Positions 35,821-45,322 of a stretch of DNA of 64,000 nt are shown in pieces. The DNA lies in NCBI RefSeq assembly GCF_012641265.1, contig NZ_JABAHZ010000001.1, positions 1,116,001 to 1,180,000 of the forward strand, read 5' to 3'. Each line of letters begins with the position of its first letter. Positions within the stretch are counted from its first letter, which is position 1. The notes under the pieces are model-generated. The model saw only the letters and a list, made by a program, of their open reading frames with translations. It made no database searches and was not told the DNA's origin. A program made the position numbers and the translations under genes. Origin of the DNA: Chitinophaga eiseniae (lineage in GTDB: Bacteria; Bacteroidota; Bacteroidia; Chitinophagales; Chitinophagaceae).

Positions 35821-36715
35821 ACCGTAATATCTCCTTTTTCATATACCGGGCGCTCTTCGCCACGCAGCTCAATGCATCCGGTACATAGTTATTGCCCTGT
35901 TCCACGAAAATGCGTTTCAGTCCTGATAACTTCGCATCCGGCAAAATCTCTTTAAAGTCGATGCTGCCATCACCTACTACCGTATGCAGGTCCGGGTCCT
36001 TTTTATCCATGTCTTTGATATGCCAGACGGCAAAGCGTCCGGGCTGACTGGCAAAGAGCTGATGAGGTTTTTGTCCCGAACGTATGGACCAATATAGATC
36101 CAGTTCCAGTTTTACCAGCGAAGGATCTGTTTCCCGCAGGATGATATCGTAGCCCATTTCGCCATTCATGTTTACAAATTCGAAATTGTGGTTATGATAC
36201 AACAGCTGCAGGTTAGCTTTTTTCACCTGCTCCCCTATTTCATTGAGCGTAGCTGCCAGCAACCTGAACTTTTCTGGATTGCGAAGCTGCGGATCCAGCC
36301 AGGGCCATACGATATAGTCCTGTTGCAGGATATGCGCCCCTTTGATACAGTCGTCTACATACCTGGTACGTTCCTCTTTCCCGACGCCGTTGATCAGGAA
36401 TTTATCAATGTCGTAATGCCCGCTGGAAGAGGTGAGCTGGTGATCATCCAATAGCTGCTTGAAATCTTTCGGCGCCATTCCCCAGTAGAACTGGTTGTTG
36501 CCGTGATTAAAACCGTAAGTTTCCACTTCCCGGTAGCCAAAGGAAGCCACCTGCTGCAGGGTACCTTTGGGATCTTTCTTCATTTCGTTGTTAAGGGAAT
36601 ATAGCTGTAATCCCAGTTTGTAGTTGAACGGGGCTGCAGCGGCCCATGCGGGGCTAAGCCAGGCTGCGGTAGTGATAATACCTGCCTGCTTGAGGAAATG
36701 TCGTCTGTTACTCAT
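35819..36715 (-). CDS. Tat-exported sugar phosphate isomerase/epimerase-like protein
   Basis: 298 residues from the ATG at 36715 (MSNRRHFLKQAG); a 93-residue extension upstream overlaps the AraC promoter region and is rejected. The start carries a twin-arginine motif (RRHFLK) and an AWAAAAP cleavage site. The rest is a xylose-isomerase-like TIM barrel: FNYKLGLQLYSLNNEM, LLYHNHNFEF (metal His), LVKLELDLYWSIRSG, VWHIKDMD and IFVEQGNNYVPD. Family members isomerise or epimerise sugars or inositols in the periplasm; substrate unknown. Divergent from an AraC regulator. Confidence 0.85.
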   Translation of the reverse strand: MSNRRHFLKQAGIITTAAWLSPAWAAAAPFNYKLGLQLYSLNNEMKKDPKGTLQQVASFGYREVETYGFNHGNNQFYWGMAPKDFKQLLDDHQLTSSSGHYDIDKFLINGVGKEERTRYVDDCIKGAHILQQDYIVWPWLDPQLRNPEKFRLLAATLNEIGEQVKKANLQLLYHNHNFEFVNMNGEMGYDIILRETDPSLVKLELDLYWSIRSGQKPHQLFASQPGRFAVWHIKDMDKKDPDLHTVVGDGSIDFKEILPDAKLSGLKRIFVEQGNNYVPDALSCVAKSARYMKKEILR

Positions 36716-36817
36716 ACGAAGGAATTTTAAATCAGGGGATAAAAATAAAAGACGTTGACGCCGCATCCTTGTAAAAATGCGAACATGATTTATCTTACAA
36801 GCCGAAAGCTCCACGTT

Positions 36818-37630
36818 ATGTTTCATTACAGGGAATACCCAGCCGATGCTGCGTTGTCTGTTTATATAAAAAAATTCTGGGTACTTGATAACTCCCAGCA
36901 GACGACCGCTATGAGCAATAAAAGTATTCTTCCCAATGGCTGCGCCAACCTGGCCTTTATTTCGGGGGAAGGTATCTCGATAAAAACAAAACAAGAAGAA
37001 ATATACCTGTCAGCCGGTATTTACCTGGTGGGACAATTGCGTTCCAGTATACAGGTCAGTATCCGGCCTTATACGAAGATTACCCTGGTGCAGCTATATC
37101 CATGGACAGCCGGGCAGCTGCTGGCCACTTCCCTGGAGGATACTGCCGGTAATTTTATTCCCCTGGGAGATATCGACGCGCTGTTGTACCGGCAGCTACA
37201 GCAAATGCCACTGGATGATGAAGCACAAATCGTGGCTTTTTTCGAAGGGGCGTTGCTCCGGATCCTGGGGAATGCAGGCCGGAAAGATATATTACAACCT
37301 GCCTGCCGGCTGATACGCGCGTATCGCGGAAACCTGGGGATACATGCTTTAGGGGTGCAACTGGGATGTTCTACCCGTTACCTGGAAAAGCAGTTCAGAC
37401 GCAGCCTGGGGATTACCCCAAAGGATTATGCCGGCATTATCCGCGTGCGCAGCCTGGTGGATGCGTTGTCGCATTTGCCCGATCCCGCCCGTATGACGCA
37501 ATTGGCGCTGGAGTATGGTTTTTATGACCAGGCACATTTTATCAAAACATTTGGTACTATTGTACAAATGGCACCTGGCAAATTCCAATTGAACGATTTC
37601 CTGTTGCAAAATGCTGGAGAGGGGTATTAG
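36818..37630 (+). CDS. AraC-family transcriptional regulator
   Basis: 270 residues from the ATG at 36818 (MFHYREYPADAALSVYIKKFW), the conserved start of DUF6597-type AraC proteins; in-frame codons at 36755 and 36785 are less likely. The ligand half covers about 1-155. The C-terminal double helix-turn-helix (about 160-265) reads LGIHALGVQLGCSTRYLEKQFRRSLGITPKDYA and MTQLALEYGFYDQAHFIKTFG. Divergent from the isomerase-like gene 103 bases away, which may be its target. Confidence 0.88.
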   Translation: MFHYREYPADAALSVYIKKFWVLDNSQQTTAMSNKSILPNGCANLAFISGEGISIKTKQEEIYLSAGIYLVGQLRSSIQVSIRPYTKITLVQLYPWTAGQLLATSLEDTAGNFIPLGDIDALLYRQLQQMPLDDEAQIVAFFEGALLRILGNAGRKDILQPACRLIRAYRGNLGIHALGVQLGCSTRYLEKQFRRSLGITPKDYAGIIRVRSLVDALSHLPDPARMTQLALEYGFYDQAHFIKTFGTIVQMAPGKFQLNDFLLQNAGEGY

Positions 37631-37793
37631 ATTCACCTGAATAACAAATCATTAACAAATCAGGGGCAAAAATAGAAATCCGTGTCATTGATTGAACCGA
37701 ATATACCATTAGGCATGTTAATGCATTGTTACCAAAGCAGTTGTCTTCTGGGGAACCTACCACCGTTGTTACCATTATCAACTAAATCCCATC

Positions 37794-38357
37794 ATGAGTG
37801 CATCTATCAACGATAATGATGAATTGCTTGCACAACTGAAGACGGGCAGTCTTGAAGCTTTTCAGCACTTTTATACTACCTACCGGCATTGGCTGTACGT
37901 AGCGGCCTACTCTATCATAAAAAATGAGGCAGAAGCACAGGAACTGGTACAGGACCTGTTTGTCGACTTCTGGCAGAAAGGGCTGGGGATGCGGATTGAC
38001 CTGAATACCACCAGCTCATTGAGGAATTTTTTATTTGTCAGCATCCGGAACCGCTGCCTGAATAAGATTGCCAAAGATGCTACCAGGAAAAGGAGATTAA
38101 AAGACATTTTTCTTTCAGATACTTACACACTTCCGTCCAACGGTTTGGAGAACAATGAATTGCGGGAGCAGCTGGAATCAGCCATCAGTCGCCTGCCGGA
38201 ACGCCAGTCCATGGCGTTCCGGCTCGCCTACCAGGAGCATAAAACCCGCAAGGAAATAGCCGCGGAGATGGCCACCAGTGAAGAAACAGTGAAAAAACAA
38301 GTCGCCAATGCGCTGAAAACGTTACGGGCTTCTTTAAAAAAAATCCTCTTTTTTTAA
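37794..38357 (+). CDS. ECF sigma factor (sigma-70 family)
   Basis: 187 residues. Region 2 (about 20-90: FYTTYRHWLYVAAYSIIKNEAEAQELVQDLFVDFWQKG) and region 4 (about 125-180: SRLPERQSMAFRLAYQEHKTRKEIAAEMATSEETVKKQVANALKTLR) typical of Bacteroidota FecI-like factors. It should be held by the FecR-type protein encoded 36 bases downstream and released by a TonB receptor with an STN domain. Confidence 0.92.
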   Translation: MSASINDNDELLAQLKTGSLEAFQHFYTTYRHWLYVAAYSIIKNEAEAQELVQDLFVDFWQKGLGMRIDLNTTSSLRNFLFVSIRNRCLNKIAKDATRKRRLKDIFLSDTYTLPSNGLENNELREQLESAISRLPERQSMAFRLAYQEHKTRKEIAAEMATSEETVKKQVANALKTLRASLKKILFF

Positions 38358-38393
38358 TACCCCGTGCCATTTAAAAATCGGTTAATAGTGTAC

Positions 38394-39488
38394 ATGAACA
38401 GCGCAGAAGAAATATACAAGTTAATGACAGAGAAGATTGCGGGCCTTATTTCCGCAACAGATGATCAATGGTTGGAGGATTTGATCGAATCCGATCCGGA
38501 AGTACGCGAAAAATGGATGCAGCTTTCCGCTATCCAGGTGCCGCCTCCCCCCGATCCCTGGATAGAAATCATTGATTTCAAGCCCAGAAGGTCCATCTAT
38601 CGCAAGATGCTGCCCTGGGCCGCCGCCGCAGCTGTATTGGCGCTGGTGTCGCTGACTGCGTGGAAATGGAACTTCCTGTTTCCCCCCAAACCCGCTCCCG
38701 TCGCTAAAATAAATACAGACGTATTATTACAGGTAGCCGGACAGCCTACTATCAACCTCAGCCAGTCATCCGGCGCCGTCACTATTGGTGGCCATTCCAT
38801 TCCGAATAAAAATAACACATTGTTCCTCAACGCTGCCGACCAGCTCCCGGAAGGAATGAATACGCTGATCGTTCCCCCGGGGAAAAGCTATGAGGTAGCA
38901 CTACCCGATGGTTCGGTAGTGAACCTGAATGCCTCCACCCGCATGGATTTTAGCTTTGCCACAACAGGACCCGGCCGGGAAATTACCCTCAACGGCGAGG
39001 CTTATCTCAAAATAGCGCGACAACCCAACCGTCCTTTCCTGGTACACCTGCCCAACAGCACGGTAGAAGTACTGGGTACCAGCTTTAATATCAATAGTTA
39101 TGACAGCAGCATGGTAAAGGTATCACTGGTAGACGGGAAAGTGAGAATGAAAGCCGGCAAAAAAACCGTGACGATGAAACCCGGTCAGCAAGCCATTTTC
39201 AACAAGCAGGCAGCCACGCTTGATACGCAACCGTTTAATGCCACCGTAGAATTGAGCTGGCAAAAAGGATTGTATTGTTTTTCAAACACGCACCTCGACG
39301 AAATTTGCCAGTCCGTTTTCCGCTGGTATGGCGTAAAAGCGGTGTTGGACAAACCCGAACTGGCGTCGCGGACATTTACCGGTCTGCTGGACAAGAGTAC
39401 TTCCATGAGCTTTTTCCTGGAAGGTATCAAAGCCACCACCGGCACCGATTACTATTTTACAGCAGACAGCACCCTACACTTTAAATAA
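38394..39488 (+). CDS. FecR-family anti-sigma regulator
   Basis: 364 residues from the ATG at 38394; the in-frame GTG at 38364 gives only a non-conserved addition. The cytoplasmic N-terminus (1-75) is followed by one membrane helix (about 77-99), the FecR domain (about 150-245: LPDGSVVNLNASTRMDF, ITLNGEAYLKIARQPNRPFLVHLPNSTVEVLGTSFNINSY) and a DUF4974-like C-terminus (about 285-364). Unlike most such pairs it is not followed by susC/susD; the next gene is an AraC-like regulator. Confidence 0.92.
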   Translation: MNSAEEIYKLMTEKIAGLISATDDQWLEDLIESDPEVREKWMQLSAIQVPPPPDPWIEIIDFKPRRSIYRKMLPWAAAAAVLALVSLTAWKWNFLFPPKPAPVAKINTDVLLQVAGQPTINLSQSSGAVTIGGHSIPNKNNTLFLNAADQLPEGMNTLIVPPGKSYEVALPDGSVVNLNASTRMDFSFATTGPGREITLNGEAYLKIARQPNRPFLVHLPNSTVEVLGTSFNINSYDSSMVKVSLVDGKVRMKAGKKTVTMKPGQQAIFNKQAATLDTQPFNATVELSWQKGLYCFSNTHLDEICQSVFRWYGVKAVLDKPELASRTFTGLLDKSTSMSFFLEGIKATTGTDYYFTADSTLHFK

Positions 39489-39520
39489 CCGAAAATCTCA
39501 AAATCTATCAACCATTCCAC

Positions 39521-40501
39521 ATGCAACAATCTGCAACCAAAGAACTGAGGATCGTCCGTGGCGATACCAGGTATACCACTTATGAACATATACCCAGCTA
39601 TGTACATCCCCTATTGGTTCCCAATGCTAAATGCTTTACCGATGTTGACGAGAATGGTATGGTGATCGACCAGCAGATCCTGGAATCGGAGGACTGGGCC
39701 ATCTACTATCATTTTATTCACCTGGCAGAAGGGGTACACCTGGATACGGTACTTCCGTTCGACTATGCGCTCCCGGCCCACGTATCGGGGTTTACTGAAA
39801 ATAATCCCGCCATGCCCATGCGTATGCGGCTCAGGAAAAAAACAGTGAAAGCTGTGGAAGGTGCTCCTGAAGTGCCGGCCGATGAAAAAGAATTTATCCT
39901 CAGCTTCCATGTAAACTTTAATCGCTACTCCCTCAAAAAAATGTCGTCGCTATTCCCTGCATTTAAAATCATCGACGCCATAGGCCTGGAAGAAACCCGG
40001 AAACCGTCGCATAACCGGCCATTCCAGCTAAATCTTGTCAGTTACGGCGTGATGCAGCGGATTTGCAACTGCAAGTATATTGGAAAGGCTTCCGATATTT
40101 TCCTTGAGCGGAATGCACTCGATTTTTATCTCACCTATCTTCATTTTCTTCAAAACAGGCCGCCCATTATGTTCGAAGAAAGCTATCAGCAGCAGTTAAC
40201 AGAGATCGCCACCTTTATACAGCAGCATCCGCTGGAAGCTGTCAGTAAAGAAGCTCTTTGCCAACGCTTTAAGGTAGTGCCCGAGTTCCTGGAAGCGCCA
40301 TTTGAACAACAATTCCTGGCTACCGTGGAACAACTGATTGAACAGGAGAAAATGGCCTGCCTCTTTAAAATGATTGCGGAAACTGATCATTCACTGACGC
40401 ATATTGCCGCTATCAGTCAATACAATAACCGGGAAGAAATGGTACAGGCCTTTGGAAAATATTACCGCTGTGTCGTTGCTGATCTGCGGATGGCACAATA
40501 A
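39521..40501 (+). CDS. AraC-like protein with divergent DNA-binding domain
   Basis: 326 residues. The C-terminal 100 residues align by eye with the double helix-turn-helix of AraC proteins: first HTH region LTEIATFIQQHPLEAVSKEALCQRFKVVPEFLEAPFEQQF and second IAETDHSLTHIAAISQYNNREEMVQAFGKYY. Key positions differ (no glycine in the second turn, no canonical SPxxYR), so DNA binding may be altered. The N-terminal 200 residues resemble the PchR-type sensor region of Bacteroidota. Located 32 bases after fecR, possibly the same operon. Confidence 0.6.
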   Translation: MQQSATKELRIVRGDTRYTTYEHIPSYVHPLLVPNAKCFTDVDENGMVIDQQILESEDWAIYYHFIHLAEGVHLDTVLPFDYALPAHVSGFTENNPAMPMRMRLRKKTVKAVEGAPEVPADEKEFILSFHVNFNRYSLKKMSSLFPAFKIIDAIGLEETRKPSHNRPFQLNLVSYGVMQRICNCKYIGKASDIFLERNALDFYLTYLHFLQNRPPIMFEESYQQQLTEIATFIQQHPLEAVSKEALCQRFKVVPEFLEAPFEQQFLATVEQLIEQEKMACLFKMIAETDHSLTHIAAISQYNNREEMVQAFGKYYRCVVADLRMAQ

Positions 40502-40553
40502 CACTTTCTGTGGTCACCCGGCAGTGGCCGATGCTGCTGCTGAGTGCCGTCAC

Positions 40554-41441
40554 TTATTTCTCCATATCCGGCAATGCCTTCAATAGCTCTTGTATGAATA
40601 AATCGGCCGCCTTTTTCCGGTACGTACCTTTCTGCCAGATGATATAGGCGCGGCGTTGCAGTTCCCGGCCTTCAATAGGGATGGCCACCAGGTTTTTCCA
40701 ACCCAGCAGGGCCCGCTCATTCAGCAAAGTGGCCCAATGCCCCTTTTCTACCAGCGATAGTATGGAATGCACGTCGTTCATTTCAATACGCACTGCCGGC
40801 TGGATATTATTCTTTTGCAATACCTCGTCCAGCGAATCCCGGGCGCTAAAGCCACGGGACGGAAAAATGAGGTCCATCCCTGTGAGCCGCTGCAGTGGTA
40901 TCTTTTTCAGAGAGGCCAGCTTATTCTTGCGCGAAACTGCCACCACCATTTTGGAGCGAAACAGCTCCAGCATTTCCAGGTCTTTATTAAAGGTCTCCTG
41001 GTGAAAAGCCAACACCAGGTCCAGTTCTGATGCTCTCAGCTTAGCTTCCAGCAATTGAGTGGTGCCATACTCTACATACATGCGGATACCTGGATACTGT
41101 ACCGGGAAACTAGCCAGGGCAGGCAACAGGAAGGAGGTAAAGGCATAGGTAACGCCTATACGTAAATCGCCGCTCAGCAGCTGCTGCAAGTCCTGTATCG
41201 CCTGTTTACCTTTTTCTACCTCCAGCAGTATTTGCCGGGCATGCAAGAGGAATACGCTGCCTGCTTCGGTAAGACTAACATGCTTGCCTATACGATCAAA
41301 TAGCAGTATACCCAGTTCATTTTCCAGTTGACGGATTTGCTGCGACAAAGTCGATTGCGTGATGTACAGGGCGCCCGCAGCTTCTGTGAAATGGGACAGC
41401 TCCGCCGCTTTTACAAAATAATTCAGTTGCCTTAATTCCAT
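40554..41441 (-). CDS. LysR-family transcriptional regulator
   Basis: 295 residues. N-terminal winged HTH MELRQLNYFVKAAELSHFTEAAGALYITQSTLSQQIRQLENELGILLFDR, then a periplasmic-binding-like effector domain (about 88-290). Divergent from an MFS transporter, the common LysR arrangement. The 114-base gap holds a -7 element (41489-41496) and an inverted repeat GTTTTA N14 TAAAAC (41452-41477) that could be its operator. Confidence 0.92.
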   Translation of the reverse strand: MELRQLNYFVKAAELSHFTEAAGALYITQSTLSQQIRQLENELGILLFDRIGKHVSLTEAGSVFLLHARQILLEVEKGKQAIQDLQQLLSGDLRIGVTYAFTSFLLPALASFPVQYPGIRMYVEYGTTQLLEAKLRASELDLVLAFHQETFNKDLEMLELFRSKMVVAVSRKNKLASLKKIPLQRLTGMDLIFPSRGFSARDSLDEVLQKNNIQPAVRIEMNDVHSILSLVEKGHWATLLNERALLGWKNLVAIPIEGRELQRRAYIIWQKGTYRKKAADLFIQELLKALPDMEK

Positions 41442-41488
41442 ACATCAATCGGTTTTATCAATCAATATCATTAAAACAATCTATTTAG

Positions 41489-41496
41489 CAAATATA
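41489..41496 (-). promoter_or_regulatory. -7 element of the lysR gene (TATATTTG)
   Basis: Minus strand TATATTTG, full consensus match, 48 bases before the LysR ATG. No clear -33 TTTG. Confidence 0.45.
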
Positions 41497-41555
41497 TTCA
41501 ACTTCCCGAAATTTGCACCAGGTTATATGATTAACGACTTAAATAGTGTGGAATA

Positions 41556-42815
41556 ATGGATGCTTTTCGTGCTTTAAAATCCCGGAATTTCCGGCTCTTC
41601 TTCTACGGACAATCAATCTCCCTTATAGGTACCTGGATGCAAAAAACGGCGGTATGCTGGCTGGTATACCGGCTCACCAACTCGCCGGTATTGCTGGGTG
41701 TTGTAAGCTTTGTAAGCCTGATCCCCTCCCTGTTTTTATCACCTTATGCCGGCAGTTACATCGACCGGCATAACCGTTACCGCGTATTGGTCATTACCCA
41801 GGTGATTTCCATGTTGCAGGCGGGCGCGCTGGCAGGCATCATCTTACTCAAATATTATAATATCCCCGGCATCATTTTCCTGTCGCTCGTACAGGGCATT
41901 ATCAATGCATTTGATGTAACCTGCCGTCAATCGCTGATGGTAGAAATGGTGGAGCAGCGGGAAGACCTGCCCAACGCTATTGCGCTCAATTCCACCATGG
42001 CTAACTTTGCCCGCATTGCCGGCCCGGCGCTGGCAGGTATTATACTCAGCACCTTCGGGGAGGATTTCTGTTTTCTCAGCAACTTCCTCAGTTATGTACC
42101 GGTATTGATTTCCCTGTGGATGATGAAAATCACCCTGCCGGTCATTGTAAAATCCGACCGGAGTATATGGGCCGAACTACGGGAAGGATTCGATTATATT
42201 GCAGGCGATAAAGACTTATCCTCGTTATTGCTGATGCTTTGTGCCAGCAGCCTGCTGGTCATTCCCTTCAATACCCTGATGCCGGTATTTGCCAAAGATA
42301 TTTTTAATGGAGATGCAAAAACTTTCAGTTGGTTTGAGAGTGCTGCGGGACTGGGTTCCATCGCTTCTGCTATTTACATGGCCAAACTGAAGCCTAATAA
42401 AGATCTTATAAAGATCCTGATCACCGCCAGCCTGATCTTTTCGCTGAGCGTGCTGCTGCTGGCCTTTTCCGGCTGGCTGCCGCTAGCGCTCCTCTTCATG
42501 GCGCTTTCGGGTGTGGGTATGATGGCACAAACAGCCAGTATCAATACTTACATACAAACCCACGCCATTCCTGCCATGCGCGCCAGGGCTATCAGCTATT
42601 ATATCATGGCCTTCCAGGGTATTATCCCGGTAGGAAGTTTATTAACAGGGTTATTGTCCCACCTGATTGGTCCCCGGTTGACCGTATTTGTAGCGGGTTT
42701 GGCGGGCGCTGTGGCGACCGTGGTATTTGTTAACTACCGTAAAAAAATCAGCACCACCGTGTACCGGGTACAAGATGGTGCTGGTATAACAACGCCTTCA
42801 TTAAAACTTAAATGA
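41556..42815 (+). CDS. MFS transporter, EntS-like (TMR family)
   Basis: 419 residues with 12 predicted helices. N-terminal SRNFRLFFYGQSISLIGTWMQKTAVCWLVYRLTNSP and YIDRHNRYRVLVITQ (loop 2-3, the MFS motif A region) match the TMR/MFS_3 family that includes the enterobactin exporter EntS. Divergent from LysR and ending 15 bases inside the convergent TonB receptor gene, which is of the siderophore type. Export of a siderophore or similar compound is plausible. Confidence 0.85.
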   Translation: MDAFRALKSRNFRLFFYGQSISLIGTWMQKTAVCWLVYRLTNSPVLLGVVSFVSLIPSLFLSPYAGSYIDRHNRYRVLVITQVISMLQAGALAGIILLKYYNIPGIIFLSLVQGIINAFDVTCRQSLMVEMVEQREDLPNAIALNSTMANFARIAGPALAGIILSTFGEDFCFLSNFLSYVPVLISLWMMKITLPVIVKSDRSIWAELREGFDYIAGDKDLSSLLLMLCASSLLVIPFNTLMPVFAKDIFNGDAKTFSWFESAAGLGSIASAIYMAKLKPNKDLIKILITASLIFSLSVLLLAFSGWLPLALLFMALSGVGMMAQTASINTYIQTHAIPAMRARAISYYIMAFQGIIPVGSLLTGLLSHLIGPRLTVFVAGLAGAVATVVFVNYRKKISTTVYRVQDGAGITTPSLKLK

Positions 42816-45236
42816 CAGGCTGCCGGTAACACTCCTGAGTTTCTGCGGATTTACGGTGGTATAACCAATCCAATAATGTTGATTAGTGAGATTATCCATT
42901 TTCAACGCTACCCGGAAACGGGGCTGATCATAAAATACGCTGGCATTTAATACCGTGTAGGCCGGCAGGATAAAAGTGCCTACCGTTCTATCATTCAGCA
43001 CCTTATTATCGCTGGCATAGTTGCCGCCAAAACCCGCTCCCAGCCCTTTCGCGGCGCCGGCAGACAAGCGGTAACTGATCCAAAGGTTGGCCACCGTGGG
43101 CGCTCCTGCAGTACCAGGACGAAGTCCTTCTACCTCCTTCGCAGCGGCTTCGTATTTCGCGTCATTATAGGCAAATCCAGCCACGATATTTAGTCCCTGT
43201 AAAGGATTGGCAATTACTTCTGCCTCTATCCCTTTACTCACCTGGGTACCATCCTGTACGGAGAAATTAGGATTGCCCAGATCCGGGCGCAGTACATCTT
43301 TCACCTTGATATAGTAATAGCTGATCGTACTGTTGATCCGTCCATTCAACCACTGCAATTTCACACCACCTTCCAGCTGGTTGGCCTGTTCCGGTTTAAA
43401 TGGCTTACCATTGGCAGCATTGCCCACCTGGTTGGTGAATCCATTCTGATAGTTACCGAACAGGGACAGCCGGTCTTTCAGCGGCTCGTATACGATCCCG
43501 AATTTGGGAGAGAAAGAAGTCTGGTTATAACTTCCCTCATAAATACCTTTTACTTCATTATAGCTGCCTTTATTATCAAAGTAGTCGATACGCAGGGCGG
43601 CCAATACCATCAGGTTATCGGTGATATTGAGCAGGTCCGAGGCGTAGGCACTGTACGTATTGCTGATGGTGCGCACAGGGAAAGTAAACGACAATCCATG
43701 CCGGGCATACAGGGTATCCAGGTTGCGGCGGTTGAAGTTACCATAAGCGGGAATATCGCCATGGGAAGGGATTGTATCGTAAGTATTGCCGCCAAAGAAC
43801 TGGTTGGAATGATGATGGAAATAATCCAATCCGCCTACAAAGCGATTTCGCAGGCTACCGATGTGGAAGTCGCCATTGAAGTTATGTTGTATCTCCACAA
43901 TTGCATCCCGGCTATTGTCGGTAAACTGGTCATTACGGGAGATATAGTTACTGCCCGTTGCTCCCGCTACCCCGGTAGCTGCAGCATCGGACAAGAGATA
44001 AAAGTAAGGCGATGGGCCATCGGAAAAACTGTTGGTGGAGCTGATATTGGTGCTCATGTTCCATTGATCCGAAATTTTATATTTCATGAGCCCGAATATA
44101 TTGGTGTTGCGGGCTGTCTGAAACAAGTTACTGTTGGCGTAAGAGCGTTTGTAATCGATCTTCAGCTGGTCAGCACGATCCGTTCCCAGCGCGGATACCG
44201 GCTGCATATACGGGAAGAAAAACACCCCCAGGCCCGTATTTTGCCCGGTGGAAAATTCGGCATCAAATAAGAAAGATAAGCGGTCGTTGACGCGGTAAGA
44301 CAGGCTGGGCGCCAGCGCCAGGTTCTTAGAAAAGCCGTAGTCCTGCCAGCTGCCTTCATAATTATAGGCGGCATTTAAGCGGAACAGCACATCTTTTTCT
44401 TTGTCCAGCGGCGTATTGATATCAGCGCTGATGCGGTTAAAGCCGTAGCTGCCCATGGAATAGGTAACATCGCCGCCGAAACGGTCATAGGGCTTTTTAG
44501 TGACGCGGTTAATCAACCCGCCGTAAGAGGTAAGCGCATTGCCAAACAGCGTTGCAGATGGGCCTTTGATCACTTCCACCTGTTCCAGGTTATAGGCATC
44601 GATCCGGGCGGTCACATTTCCCGCGAGACCGTTGCGCAGTTTACTTTGCACAATAAATCCACGGAGGTTATAATAAGCGCCACCATCTCCGCCCCTGCCG
44701 GTAGCATCCCACATGCGGGTGAGGCCGGGTGCATTCTTCAGGGCATCATCTACCGAAAAAACTACCTGTTGCTGCAACAGATCTTTCGTAATGGTGCTGT
44801 ACACTTGTGGGTTTTCAATATTCTTCAGCGGCATTTTAGCGACATCTTCACTGAAAGTACGCACCAGTTTATTGTGATTACCGGTGACCACCACTTCCCT
44901 CAGCGCCTTGCTGGATACGGCCAACTGAATCCGGATATGGGTGGCTTTACCGGCATTGACTACTACCGTTTCTTCAATGGGCTGATATCCCATGAGGGTA
45001 ACGCTCAAATGATAATTACCCGGTTTGAGATGCTCGAATATAAAAGTGCCGTCTGCTTCTGACACAACGGCCTCGTTGGTTTCTATGATACGGATAACTA
45101 CATCTGTGGCGGATTTTCCATCTACGGTCACCACTTTCCCTTTAACGGATCCACCGTGCTCGTCTTCGGCGAGGAGGAATTTAGGAATGGAAAGGAGTAC
45201 TACCCATATTATTAAGAAGCCGGTCTGCTTAATCAT
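42801..45236 (-). CDS. TonB-dependent siderophore receptor-like protein
   Basis: 811 residues. Signal peptide, carboxypeptidase-regulatory-like domain (about 28-110: GKVVTVDGKSATDVVIRI), plug (about 130-270: VFSVDDALKNAPGLTRMWDATGRGGDGG, VEVIKGPSATLFGNALTSYGGLINRVTKKP) and barrel ending in the aromatic VTGSLSFKF. The plug resembles ferric-siderophore receptors (FhuE/FpvA type). No STN domain. It overlaps the MFS gene tail by 15 bases. Its start codon lies in the loop of a potential 10-bp stem (45219-45277). Confidence 0.88.
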   Translation of the reverse strand: MIKQTGFLIIWVVLLSIPKFLLAEDEHGGSVKGKVVTVDGKSATDVVIRIIETNEAVVSEADGTFIFEHLKPGNYHLSVTLMGYQPIEETVVVNAGKATHIRIQLAVSSKALREVVVTGNHNKLVRTFSEDVAKMPLKNIENPQVYSTITKDLLQQQVVFSVDDALKNAPGLTRMWDATGRGGDGGAYYNLRGFIVQSKLRNGLAGNVTARIDAYNLEQVEVIKGPSATLFGNALTSYGGLINRVTKKPYDRFGGDVTYSMGSYGFNRISADINTPLDKEKDVLFRLNAAYNYEGSWQDYGFSKNLALAPSLSYRVNDRLSFLFDAEFSTGQNTGLGVFFFPYMQPVSALGTDRADQLKIDYKRSYANSNLFQTARNTNIFGLMKYKISDQWNMSTNISSTNSFSDGPSPYFYLLSDAAATGVAGATGSNYISRNDQFTDNSRDAIVEIQHNFNGDFHIGSLRNRFVGGLDYFHHHSNQFFGGNTYDTIPSHGDIPAYGNFNRRNLDTLYARHGLSFTFPVRTISNTYSAYASDLLNITDNLMVLAALRIDYFDNKGSYNEVKGIYEGSYNQTSFSPKFGIVYEPLKDRLSLFGNYQNGFTNQVGNAANGKPFKPEQANQLEGGVKLQWLNGRINSTISYYYIKVKDVLRPDLGNPNFSVQDGTQVSKGIEAEVIANPLQGLNIVAGFAYNDAKYEAAAKEVEGLRPGTAGAPTVANLWISYRLSAGAAKGLGAGFGGNYASDNKVLNDRTVGTFILPAYTVLNASVFYDQPRFRVALKMDNLTNQHYWIGYTTVNPQKLRSVTGSLSFKF

Positions 45237-45277
45237 ATATTGCTTTTTTTTCGCAAGATATAACCAGGCAGACCGGC
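45219..45277 (-). promoter_or_regulatory. Inverted repeat enclosing the TonB-receptor start codon
   Basis: GCCGGTCTGC (45219-45228, antisense of codons 3-6) and GCAGACCGGC (45268-45277) are perfect complements 39 bases apart. In a transcript that covers both arms the stem would hide the start region in its loop. A TATCTTGC -7-like element (45260-45253) lies inside the loop, which would exclude the upstream arm from RNA begun there. Confidence 0.45.
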
Positions 45278-45322
45278 GCCTTTATCGTATCGGGAAAATG
45301 ATTTACGCGATAAGGAATTTGT

